Origin: Haliclystus octoradiatus
Lineage: Eukaryota > Cnidaria > Staurozoa > Stauromedusae > Haliclystidae
DNA length: 64,000 nt
Direction of reading: 5' to 3'
Assembly (NCBI GenBank): GCA_916610825.1
Contig: OU744447.1
Location: 38,477,171 to 38,541,170 of the forward strand
Part shown: positions 44,444-56,400 of the stretch, piece after piece
How the letters are laid out: each line of letters begins with the position of its first letter
How positions within the stretch are numbered: position 1 is the first letter of the stretch
Translations under genes and position numbers: made by a program
Notes under the pieces: model-generated
What the model saw: only the letters and a program-made list of their open reading frames with translations
Told to the model about the DNA's origin: nothing
The model's database searches: none

Positions 44444-47400
44444 ATGTTGAAACTAGTTGTATTGGCTGCGTTTATCGCATTTGGTAAGTAATATTTAATT
44501 CATCCTACTCTGTTCCTCATAAGTTTTTGATATGAATTGAGAAATGAAATAATAATTGGTTTTGAGCAATGTTATTTGATACGGCTTCAGCAGCAAATGT
44601 TTGTTGAATTGTTCGGGAAATCTCAAAACTGTAATACCAAACCGCTATGATGTAATTTTAATTTTTAACCCGTGAATTAATTGTGATATATCTTAAAATT
44701 GAACGTCGTTTTAATTTGTTCCGTAATTGATTTAGTTGCCAACTTGTTGTGTCGCAATGTGAAATTGTGCTGCTTGCGTGCTCAGCTGGAGTTTTTACCT
44801 GAACTATTCCCTTCTCCTATTTTTATAAATTAATTGTAAGTTCTAATTTTACTTTCAGGAGGAGCTGCGGTAACAAAGCTAGGTGAGAAGAGGTGTACAT
44901 GGGGTCCTTCATTTTGGTGTGATAAATATAGCAATGCCTTGAAATGTAATGCTATCGAACATTGTAAAACACACGTATGGAAAAGTGGTCTCAAAGTAAG
45001 TTAAACATTTAATTAATCGATCTCTGTGTTTATCTATCTATATATATATTTGACATCACGGATATTAAGCAACGCGTTGTTTCATAATTATGTTGCATTT
45101 TAAAGACGGACAATTAGTTTTTGGTCACGTGACTACTGCCAGCAAGTAAAATTTAATCCATTTGCGTTGTCTCCAAATAATAATTACCAAACTCCTTATA
45201 CCTTTCGAGCTTTACAGATTCCAATTCGATTCAATACATTTTCAATCTCGGTAGAATAATGATACATTCCTTACTAAGACGGTATATCTAGCCTGTTCTG
45301 TCAATTTAAATATTAACATCCACCAAAGATGTCGAGACGACAACAAACTGTTGTAATACATATAATCAAACAGTTATCTGCCATGAAATCTGTTGAAATT
45401 GATCTGCAGTGTCGCGGCTGAGATCTAAGGAGCGTTTAACATCATTGCTCTTAGCGAAAAGAGCCACTCCTCTAGAAATAGAGGAGTGGTACGGGTGCCT
45501 TCGGTAGGGCGACACCGTCCACATTTTAAATAGTTCATGTGTTGATAATAATCTTTATTTCAATCATTTTTAAATGTTATTGGCAATCCTGACTTCTACG
45601 GTATCAAAATCGTGTTTACGTTTTAGGAATTTTAATTGGTGTTAACAACCCACCTTTCCGAAAACATTGACGCGCTTGTAGACATCACATGTCTGTCAGC
45701 TACAACCCATTTGCTGCTGAAAAGTACCTCGTTTTCAAGCTTTGTATGTTATTAATTATCCGTCCTCCGGTAATAGCTTGAAAAAAGCCGGTTTTTATGT
45801 TTTTCAACTTTAAATGTCTCTCATACAAAAACGGGCGATACAATTCATTTCATTTCTTAGTATGTCATAGTCAAACGTGTATCGAAGTGATTTAAAAAAA
45901 CTAGATAAAAAAATATCAAGTCTATATTTAGAAACAGCCATTTAAGTTGACCTCGATGTGATTTCACCTCTTTTCAGATTTTGAAAAAAGCCGGTTTTCT
46001 ACTTTTTTTCACTTTAAATGTCTCTCATACAAAAACGGGCGATACAATTCATTTCATTTCTTAGTATGTCATAGTCAAACGTGTATCGAAGTGATTTAAA
46101 AAAACTAGATGGAAAAATATCAAGTCTATATTTAGAAACAGCCATTTAAGTTGACCTAAGTGTGATTTCACGTCTTTTCAGATTTTGAAAAAAGCCGGTT
46201 TTTATGTTTTTCAACTTTAAATGTCTCTCATACTAAAACGGGAGATACAATTCACTTCATTTCTTAGTATGTCATAGTCAAACGTGTATCGAAGTGATTT
46301 AAAAAAACTAGATGGAAAAATATCAAGTCTATATTTAGAAACAGCCATTTAAGTTGACCTAAGTGTGATTTCACGTCTTTTCAGATTTTGAAAAAGGCCG
46401 GTTTTCTACTTTCTCAAGTTTAAATATTTCTCATACTAAAACGGGCGATACAATTCACTTCATTTCTTAGTATGTCATAGTCAAACGTGTATCGAAGTGA
46501 TTTAAAAAAACTAGATGGAAAAATATCAAGTCTATATTTAGAAACAGCCATTTAAGTTGACCTAGGTGTGATTTCACGTCTTTTCAGATTTTGAAAAAAG
46601 CCGGTTATTATGTTTTTCAACTTTAAATGTCTCTCATACTAAAACGGGAGATACAATTCACTTCATTTCTTAGTATGTCATAGTCAAACGTGTATCGAAG
46701 TGATTTAAAAAAACTAGATGGAAAAATATCAAGTCTATATTTAGAAACAGCTATTTAAGTTGACCTAAGTGTGATTTCACGTCTTTTCAGATTTTGAAAA
46801 AGGCCGGTTTTCTACTTTCTCAAGTTTAATTATTTCTCATACTAAAACGGGCGATACAATTCACTTCATTTCTTAGTATGTCATAGTCAAACGTGTATCG
46901 AAGTGATTTAAAAAAACTAGATGGAAAAATATCAAGTCTATATTTAGAAACAGCCATTTAAGTTGACCTAAGTGTGATTTCACGTCTTTTCAGATTTTGA
47001 AAAAGGCCGGTTTTCTACTTTCTCAAGTTTAATTATTTCTCATACTAAAACGGGCGATACAATTCACTTCATTTCTTAGTATGTCATAGTCAAACGTGTA
47101 TCGAAGTGATTTAAAAAAACTAGATGGAAAAATATCAAGTCTATATTTAGAAACAGCCATTTAAGTTGACCTAGGTGTGATTTCACGTCTTTTCAGATTT
47201 TGAAAAAGGCCGGTTTTCTACTTTCTCAAGTTTAATTATTTCTCATACTAAAACGGGCGATACAATTCACTTCATTTCTTAGTATGTCATAGTCAAACGT
47301 GTATCGAAGTGATTTAAAAAAACTAGATGGAAAAATATCAAGTCTATATTTAGAAACAGCCATTTAAGTTGACCTAGGTGTGATTTCACGTCTTTTCAGA

Positions 47401-50400
47401 TTTTGAAAAAAGCCGGTTATTATGTTTTTCAACTTTAAATGTCTCTCATACTAAAACGGGAGATACAATTCACTTCATTTCTTAGTATGTCATAGTCAAA
47501 CGTGTATCGAAGTGATTTAAAAAAACTAGATGGAAAAATATCAAGTCTATATTTAGAAACAGCCATTTAAGTTGACCTAAGTGTGATTTCACGTCTTTTC
47601 AGATTTTGAAAAAGGCCGGTTTTCTACTTTCTCAAGTTTAATTATTTCTCATACTAAAACGGGCGATACAATTCACTTCATTTCTTAGTATGTCATAGTC
47701 AAACGTGTATCGAAGTGATTTAAAAAAACTAGATGGAAAAATATCAAGTCTATATTTAGAAACAGCCATTTAAGTTGACCTAAGTGTGATTTCACGTCTT
47801 TTCAGATTTTGAAAAAAGCCGGTTTTTATGTTTTTCAACTTTAAATGTCTCTCATACTAAAACGGGAGATACAATTCACTTCATTTCTTAGTATGTCATA
47901 GTCAAACGTGTATCGAAGTGATTTAAAAAAACTAGATGGAAAAATATCAAGTCTATATTTAGAAACAGCCATTTAAGTTGACCTAAGTGTGATTTCACGT
48001 CTTTTCAGATTTTGAAAAAAGCCGGTTTTTATGTTTTTCAACTTTAAATGTCTCTCATACTAAAACGGGAGATACAATTCACTTCATTTCTTAGTATGTC
48101 ATAGTCAAACGTGTATCGAAGTGATTTAAAAAAACTTAAATGGCTGTTTCTAAATATAGACTTGATATTTTTCCATCTAGTTTTTTTAAATCACTTCGAT
48201 ACACGTTTGACTATGACATACTAAGAAATGAAATGAATTGTATTGCCTGTTTTAGTATGAGAGACATTTAAAGTGAAAAAAAGTAGAAAACCGGCTTTTT
48301 TCAAAATCTGAAAAGAGGTGAAATCACACCGAGGTCAACTTAAATGGCTGTTTCTAAATATAGACTTGATATTTTTTCATCTAGTTTTTTTAAATCACTT
48401 CGATACACGTTTGACTATGACATACTAAGAAATGAAGTGAATTGTATCGCCCGTTTTAGTATAAGAAATATTTAAACTTGAGAAAGTAGAAAACCGGCTT
48501 TTTTCAAAATCTGAAAAGAGGTGAAATCACACCGAGGTCAACTTAAATGGCTGTTTCTAAATATAGACTTGATATTTTTTTATTTAGTTTTTTTAAATCA
48601 CTTCGATACACGTTTGAATATGACATACTAAGAAATGAAGTGAATTGTATCGCCCGTTTTAGTATGAGAAATAATTAAACTTGAGAAAGTAGAAAACCGG
48701 CCTTTTTCAAAATCTGAAAAGACGTGAAATCACACTTAGGTCAACTTAAATGGCTGTTTCTAGATATAGACTTGATATTTTTCCATCTAGTTTTTTTAAA
48801 TCACTTCGATACACGTTTGACTATGACATACTAAGAAATGAAATGAATTGTATTGCCTGTTTTAGTATGAGAGACATTTAAAGTGAAAAAAAGTAGAAAA
48901 CCGGCTTTTTTCAAAATCTGAAAAGAGGTGAAATCACACCTAGGTCAACTTAAATGGCTGTTTCTAAATATAGACTTGATATTTTTTCATCTAGTTTTTT
49001 TAAATCACTTCGATACACGTTTGACTATGACATACTAAGAAATGAAGTGAATTGTATCGCCCGTTTTAGTATAAGAAATATTTAAACTTGAGAAAGTAGA
49101 AAACCGGCTTTTTTCAAAATCTGAAAAGAGGTGAAATCACACCGAGGTCAACTTAAATGGCTGTTTCTAAATATAGACTTGATATTTTTCCATCTAGTTT
49201 TTTTAAATCACTTCGATACACGTTTGACTATGACATACTAAGAAATGAAGTGAATTGTATCTCCCGTTTTAGTATGAGAGACATTTAAAGTTGAAAAACA
49301 TAAAAACCGGCTTTTTTCAAAATCTGAAAAGACGTGAAATCACACTTAGGTCAACTTAAATGGCTGTTTCTAAATATAGACTTGATATTTTTCCATCTAG
49401 TTTTTTTAAATCACTTCGATACACGTTTGACTATGACATACTAAGAAATGAAGTGAATTGTATCGCCCGTTTTAGTATGAGAAATAATTAAACTTGAGAA
49501 AGTAGAAAACCGGCCTTTTTCAAAATCTGAAAAGACGTGAAATCACACTTAGGTCAACTTAAATGGCTGTTTCTAAATATAGACTTGATATTTTTCCATC
49601 TAGTTTTTTTAAATCACTTCGATACACGTTTGACTATGACATACTAAGAAATGAAGTGAATTGTATCTCCCGTTTTAGTATGAGAGACATTTAAAGTTGA
49701 AAAACATAATAACCGGCTTTTTTCAAAATCTGAAAAGACGTGAAATCACACCTAGGTCAACTTAAATGGCTGTTTCTAAATATAGACTTGATATTTTTCC
49801 ATCTAGTTTTTTTAAATCACTTCGATACACGTTTGACTATGACATACTAAGAAATGAAGTGAATTGTATCGCCCGTTTTAGTATGAGAAATATTTAAACT
49901 TGAGAAAGTAGAAAACCGGCCTTTTTCAAAATCTGAAAAGACGTGAAATCACACTTAGGTCAACTTAAATGGCTGTTTCTAAATATAGACTTGATATTTT
50001 TCCATCTAGTTTTTTTAAATCACTTCGATACACGTTTGACTATGACATACTAAGAAATGAAGTGAATTGTATCTCCCGTTTTAGTATGAGAGACATTTAA
50101 AGTTGAAAAACATAAAAACCGGCTTTTTTCAAAATCTGAAAAGACGTGAAATCACACTTAGGTCAACTTAAATGGCTGTTTCTAAATATAGACTTGATAT
50201 TTTTCCATCTAGTTTTTTTAAATCACTTCGATACACGTTTGACTATGACATACTAAGAAATGAAATGAATTGTATCGCCCGTTTTTGTATGAGAGACATT
50301 TAAAGTGAAAAAAAGTAGAAAACCGGCTTTTTTCAAAATCTGAAAAGAGGTGAAATCACATCGAGGTCAACTTAAATGGCTGTTTCTAAATATAGACTTG

Positions 50401-53400
50401 ATATTTTTTTATCTAGTTTTTTTAAATCACTTCGATACACGTTTGACTATGACATACTAAGAAATGAAATGAATTGTATCGCCCGTTTTTGTATGAGAGA
50501 CATTTAAAGTTGAAAAACATAAAAACCGGCTTTTTTCAAGCTATTACCGGAGGACGGATAATTAATAACATACAAAGCTTGAAAACGAGGTACTTTTCAG
50601 CAGCAAATGGGTTGTAGCTGACAGACATGTGATGTCTACAAGCGCGTCAATGTTTTCGGAAAGGTGGGTTGTTAACACCAATTAAAATTCCTAAAACGTA
50701 AACACGATTTTGATACCGTAGAAGTCAGGATTGCCATGTTATTATTACATACACACATGACTGGCATACACCTCTTGTGTGCGCACTGGTATGACATGGA
50801 AATCCAACCACCACCCGGTGATGTATTTATACGCACCAGTGATGTGTGATGAAAATAATAATTGATTCAATCAACATTAAATTTTGTTTCATTTTACAGT
50901 CGAGCCAATGCGACACCTGCAAAGAAGTCCTCCAATACATGCACACTATCTTAGCAAATAACCTTACTCAGGTAAGGTTTTGTAACTTGGTTCAGGGTCT
51001 GACAAAAGTGGGGATCCTGGGATCCTAGATCCCGAAAGGCTAGACAAAATTCAGAAGAAAATTGATGTTTTTAATGATTTATTGGTCAAACATCAACAAA
51101 AAAATTCAGAAGAAAATGTTGAAATGCCTCTAGGATTCCAGAACCTTTTGTCGGACCCTGTTTGTTATATCCCTCTCATCCCGCTTGATACAATGGTCCT
51201 ATAGTCTATATAATGACCAAGACGTCTCAAACATGTATACAATTAAACTTACTTAAAAGCACCCTCTAGTAGCCACTAAGGAATATTAAGCAAGGTGGGA
51301 CATTAAAAGAGGGGATATTATTCTCAAACATGTATACAATTAAACTTACTTAAAAGCACCCTCTAGTAGCCACTAAGGAATATTAAGCAAGGTGGGACAT
51401 TAAAAGAGGGGATATTATACAATTAAACTGACTTAAAAGCACCCTCTAGTAGCCACTAAGGAATATTAAGCAAGGTGGGACATTAAAAGAGGGGATATTA
51501 TTCTCAAACATGTATACAATTAAACTGACTTAAAAGCACCCTCTAGTAGCCACTAAGGAATATTAAGCAAGGTGGGACATTAAAAGAGGGGATATTATTC
51601 TCAAACATGTATACAATTAAACTGACTTAAAAGCACCCTCTAGTAGCCACTAAGGAATATTAAGCAAGGTGGGACATTAAAAGAGGGGATATTATTCTCA
51701 AACATGTATACAATTAAACTTACTTAAAAGCACCCTCTAGTAGCCACTAAGGAATATTAAGCAAGGTGGGACATTAAAAGAGGGGATATTATACAATTAA
51801 ACTTACTTAAAAGCACCCTCTAGTAGCCACTAAGGAATATTAAGCAAGGTGGGACATTAAAAGAGGGGATATTATCCCAGTTCAGCTGTACTAATTTTGT
51901 AGTTTTGTTTTCTATCAAACATCCTTTGTGCCACCCTGATGAACAGTCATCCTTTAAGGTTCTGTCGTCCCTTTTTTATCATCATATTAAATCTACCATT
52001 ACATACATTGTAGTAGAAATAGCGCTATACTGTATACTGTATCTAATTATTATTATTTTTGTTGAGCCTCAACTTTGGTTTATACTCTTATTTTTGACAC
52101 CTCAAAAATAATTTTGCAGTGTCCACGTAAACGCATGATCGTAAACTGGTGATCGCATGAAGCGAGAAACTTGAGACTTAATAGAAATGAATGCATAGTC
52201 CTTGACACCATTATATTGTTAACATTTAGATATGTCTAGATTTTTTGTGCTCCCTTACTTAATGCTTGTTGTCAACGGCTTCAAATGTTTTGTTGTATAT
52301 TCTAGGGTCTTCTTATTGATGGTCTTGAAGAAATTTGCAACATCCTACCCAGTTCATACAAAGCAGAGGTAAATCATAGTGTTCCCCTTGGGCATACATT
52401 CTCAGGAACACTCAATGGGACCCCCAGTGACAATTTTGTGACGTGACATCGTAATGTCTAATTTCTGATCACAATGCGTGAGTGTGATCACAACACTCAA
52501 CAGCTATTAAGGATTCGTCCATAACAACAACAAATTAGAAAATAACTCAACTCTCATCTGATAACATGAATATGAAATACATGATGAGTTACAAATGCTG
52601 TAATTGTACCCCTAAAACATTTGTACACATAATTAGATTACTGCTCCTCGTCATGATATTTAGGCAGAAGAGTTCTTGTAGCAGTTGGAACTTGTGAAGT
52701 ACAATACATTAAACTTTGATGAGAAGTTGTTTTGCAATTGGGTCCATTGTTGCAATTGTTTGTTTAATATAATTATGTCAACACTCTCAAACCAGATTAG
52801 ATAATTAATTGCTGATGTTGTTGCTTGTAGTGTACTGGTCTTATCACAACATACGGTACTGAGATCATCCAGGTCATCGCCGCATACACGGTATGTATGA
52901 CACATTGTAATAAATGTACAGTGTGTATCTATTTATGCTTGGTATGTTCTCATTTTTATTTGATTTTATAAATAAATAACTGAACAATTATACACTATAC
53001 CTTCAATATGCTATTATTGTTGTTAATAAAATCGGAGTGCTTTTGTTGTTTACTTATTATGATTGACTTGTTATTAAATAGATTGCTTGATGATCACCTT
53101 GGCGTGAAAACAAACATGATTGTCTGATTATTGTCTTTATATTTTATATATTATCTGTATAGCATTAAGCCCTATGTTCAATCAGTAAGACAACTTACAC
53201 AACATTATGTGAATGACTAAAGATGATGAACTTATTTTAGTTATTATTCATGTATCGGTCATTCAGAAATTAGTAGCTACATTTCTTTTGCTAACGCTAC
53301 TCTTTGAAACAGAATACATGATTAATCATCTTTCAATTGTTGTGTTTTAGTCCAATCCAGATGAGTTATGTTCTTTAATGGGATTATGCTCTGCCTCAGC

Positions 53401-56400
53401 CCCATTGGTCAATATAAAAGAGGCCTTGAACATTCCTACGTTAGCACGGGCTCCTTTCTTTGGACCAGGGCCTGTTGTGCTCCCTAAACCTCAGGCGGTA
53501 TCAAGTTCTGCTGAATGTATTCTCTGTGAATTTGCAATGACTCAATTGGAGAAAGTGGTCACATCTGAAAGCACATTGGTAAGTAGATTCAATGAAACAT
53601 CAATACACTTATTTGTGATCTTGTTTGGTTCAATACAATCAAGATCAGATTAGATCCTTAGTGGGGTTTTTCTGTGGTATTGTTTTATCTTGTCCCAAGA
53701 AAAAACAGATTAAATCTGCATATGTTTAAAAGTATAATAAATGTTCTTAGTCAGTCGATCATATCAACAGGTCAATATGGAAATAGAACCAAATTGAGCA
53801 ATTCGATTGGTTGAATTATGGTCAATTCTAGAGCTATATTGACTGCTCCATGTTTTCTAACCGTTATGGCGAGAATACTCAACGAATATTCTTTGATAGC
53901 TGTTAATTATCTAGCTGGAGCAAGATAGAGATAAGAAACTCGGAGGAATGTGGACAAAGTGTGAGCCAGCGAGCCATGAAATCTTGCGAGTCATATAGAA
54001 ATACTTTGAACATGACATGTTATACAGAATTTCATAAAATTTGCAGATGACATTTTGGATTTGCTGCTTTTCAATATTGCTTTGCTTATTACAGATCTAT
54101 TATTGACTTTTGATACTTCTGTAATTAAGGAAAATATTGATTTATAGAAGTTGTTATCTATCTCATTATACTACAAGTGAACTTCAAGATTCTGTAGCTG
54201 CCAATTCACCAAGTCCACTCAAAGCTGGATTTCACTGCGGAGGTTATTTCTATCAAGCTAATACTTCAACTAGAATAATTAATCGTTTTATATCTCCTTT
54301 CATTACCAGGCTGAAATTGAGCAAGCTGTTGACAATTTATGCAAAGTGCTCCCATCAAGCATTGAGAACGAGGTATGCAAAAGTCAGTTGTTTTTATTTC
54401 TTTCACGTCAGACTGCTAGCAAACAAGTAACATGACTAGAATCACCATCAAGCCAATTCTGTGATAAACAAATATAAGGATGGACCGCTATCTGTTGAAT
54501 TGTTTGAATTGTAGATAGTACCAGTGCCAGTGACACTATTTTTGATCTGTTTCTAGTGTTTGGCCTTTGTTAATACATACGCATCACAAATCATCAAAAT
54601 TCTTGTGAATGAGGCATCGCCAAAAGAAGTTTGCTCTTTGATTCATGTTTGCGCTTCATCTGCCATCAAAGGTAATAAATTAATTTTGTTATTCAATCAA
54701 GACCAGGCTCCAGCAAATTCATCTTCTTTTAAATGTGCCGAAAATGTTAATGTTTTTTTTTTAAAATAATGACCGAAATATAGTTATAAAGACTATGCGG
54801 ACGGGCAGCTCTTATGGATTTGTTTTGGGTTCAGACTTCGTAATAAGTCTGAATGTCTATTAGTTATCAGCAGATATACTAAATGGCCATTTTTCCTATT
54901 ATTTTCCACCCAAAAAATCAAAAGAAGAAATGTAGAGATTCATGAGTTATAATGATAAAACAATTTGAAGGTCTTATCGCTCCGATAAGATTTATCCCCG
55001 GATTCACTCCAACAGATAAAAGCATTGTAATTTATTTCAAAGGACCCAAATGCTATTCTTATTTCTTAATTCTTATATGGTTATATATCTCCCAATGATG
55101 TCATTTTTAAATCGTCCGTTTCAATGATAATATAAGGATTTAAATAAAAGAAAAAAATCCATCTTCCTGGATATTGTTATTTTAATCGAATTCCAACGGG
55201 AAAATAAGAGGATTGGATTCTGATAAGATAAACATTGACAACTTTAGACAGTTTCATACATTTTTGCAGTCCCTTGAATGCACTTACCGCGGCTATCATA
55301 ATGTCCGGCTATCTCCCTGTGTCAGCGGGCAGTTCCTTTGTTGTTCAAAATGTTCCAGTTCACTGATTTTGAGAGCTGCCTCAGAAAAAGCGGTGAACTA
55401 TTTCCAAATATTGTCGTTTGAAAAATGTTTTTTCAATGGTAATATAAAAATTTGAATAAAATAAAAAGCGTGAGAAATTAATATAAAACTCAATCCTACT
55501 GGATGTGATTGTTTGCATCAAAAATATTATAAATGGATTGAAAGTTAAGCTCGTTGCCTTCAGACTTTATCATATTTTTATTTGCGGTCGCTCAACACAA
55601 AAGAAAGGGAACAAAGGCAAAGCAGTTTGTTTTTCACTTCGAAATTACGTGATTTTGGTTTTTTCAATTGCAATTTATTAGCAGTTTATCGCATTTTAAA
55701 CTGTAAAAACACAAAACGTCAGGTAGTCAAAGGCCTATAGATACCGCAGAAGTGAATTAGAAGCTTGGAAAATGTGCTGGGGAAAAGGAATGAAGCAATA
55801 ATGAAACAATGGTGATTTGTTCACCGACACGGTTTGCGTATTATTATTATTAATACTGTTATCTACAAATTTAAACCTGAGAAGCATTTTTTTTCTTCAA
55901 ATGAAATTTGTCATCAATTGTACTCTCATGTTTTACTCATCAACGCTAATGAGTTGACCTTCTCAGCTAATAACTAAATAGAAGGTGTCAAGCAGCATGA
56001 CGAATGATTACGAAACAATGTAAAACAAATCACGCGACTAGTCGGCTACATTGTAAACTTTGATTTTCAAAATTCTGACAATTCTGAAAAACGTGTTATT
56101 TTCAGAACAACTGTCTAACCCTTAGTTTAACTTAACTGCTCCTGAAATTATTGCTTCAAAACATGAAATGCCCATGTCAGGATTTATTGTGTAAATGTTG
56201 CCGTTGACTCCCCCAGTCTCCTTTGTCTGATGTCTATTATTGGTGTTTATGTCTTTCAGTCGAGAAGAAGAGTCCTATTCGCACTAGTGTGACCTGTGAA
56301 TTATGTGAATATGCCATGGGTCAGTTGGACAAAATGATTGATACCAACTCAACAGAGGTAATATTGTTATATAGTCATGAACATAGAAATGTATGCTAAC

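Noticed and set aside
45400..45523. A hammerhead-type ribozyme in the hairpin-rich repeat
   Set aside because: Stem-loops are clear, but I could not find the CUGAUGA and GAAA core elements in the required order.
50993..51005. Reading past the prosaposin exon 3 donor as extra coding sequence
   Set aside because: The sequence after 50971 enters a MITE, and the GTAAGG donor is in the position expected from the other domains.
53583..53653. Coding extension after prosaposin exon 6
   Set aside because: It follows a good GTAAGT donor, and the saposin pattern resumes in phase at 54310.
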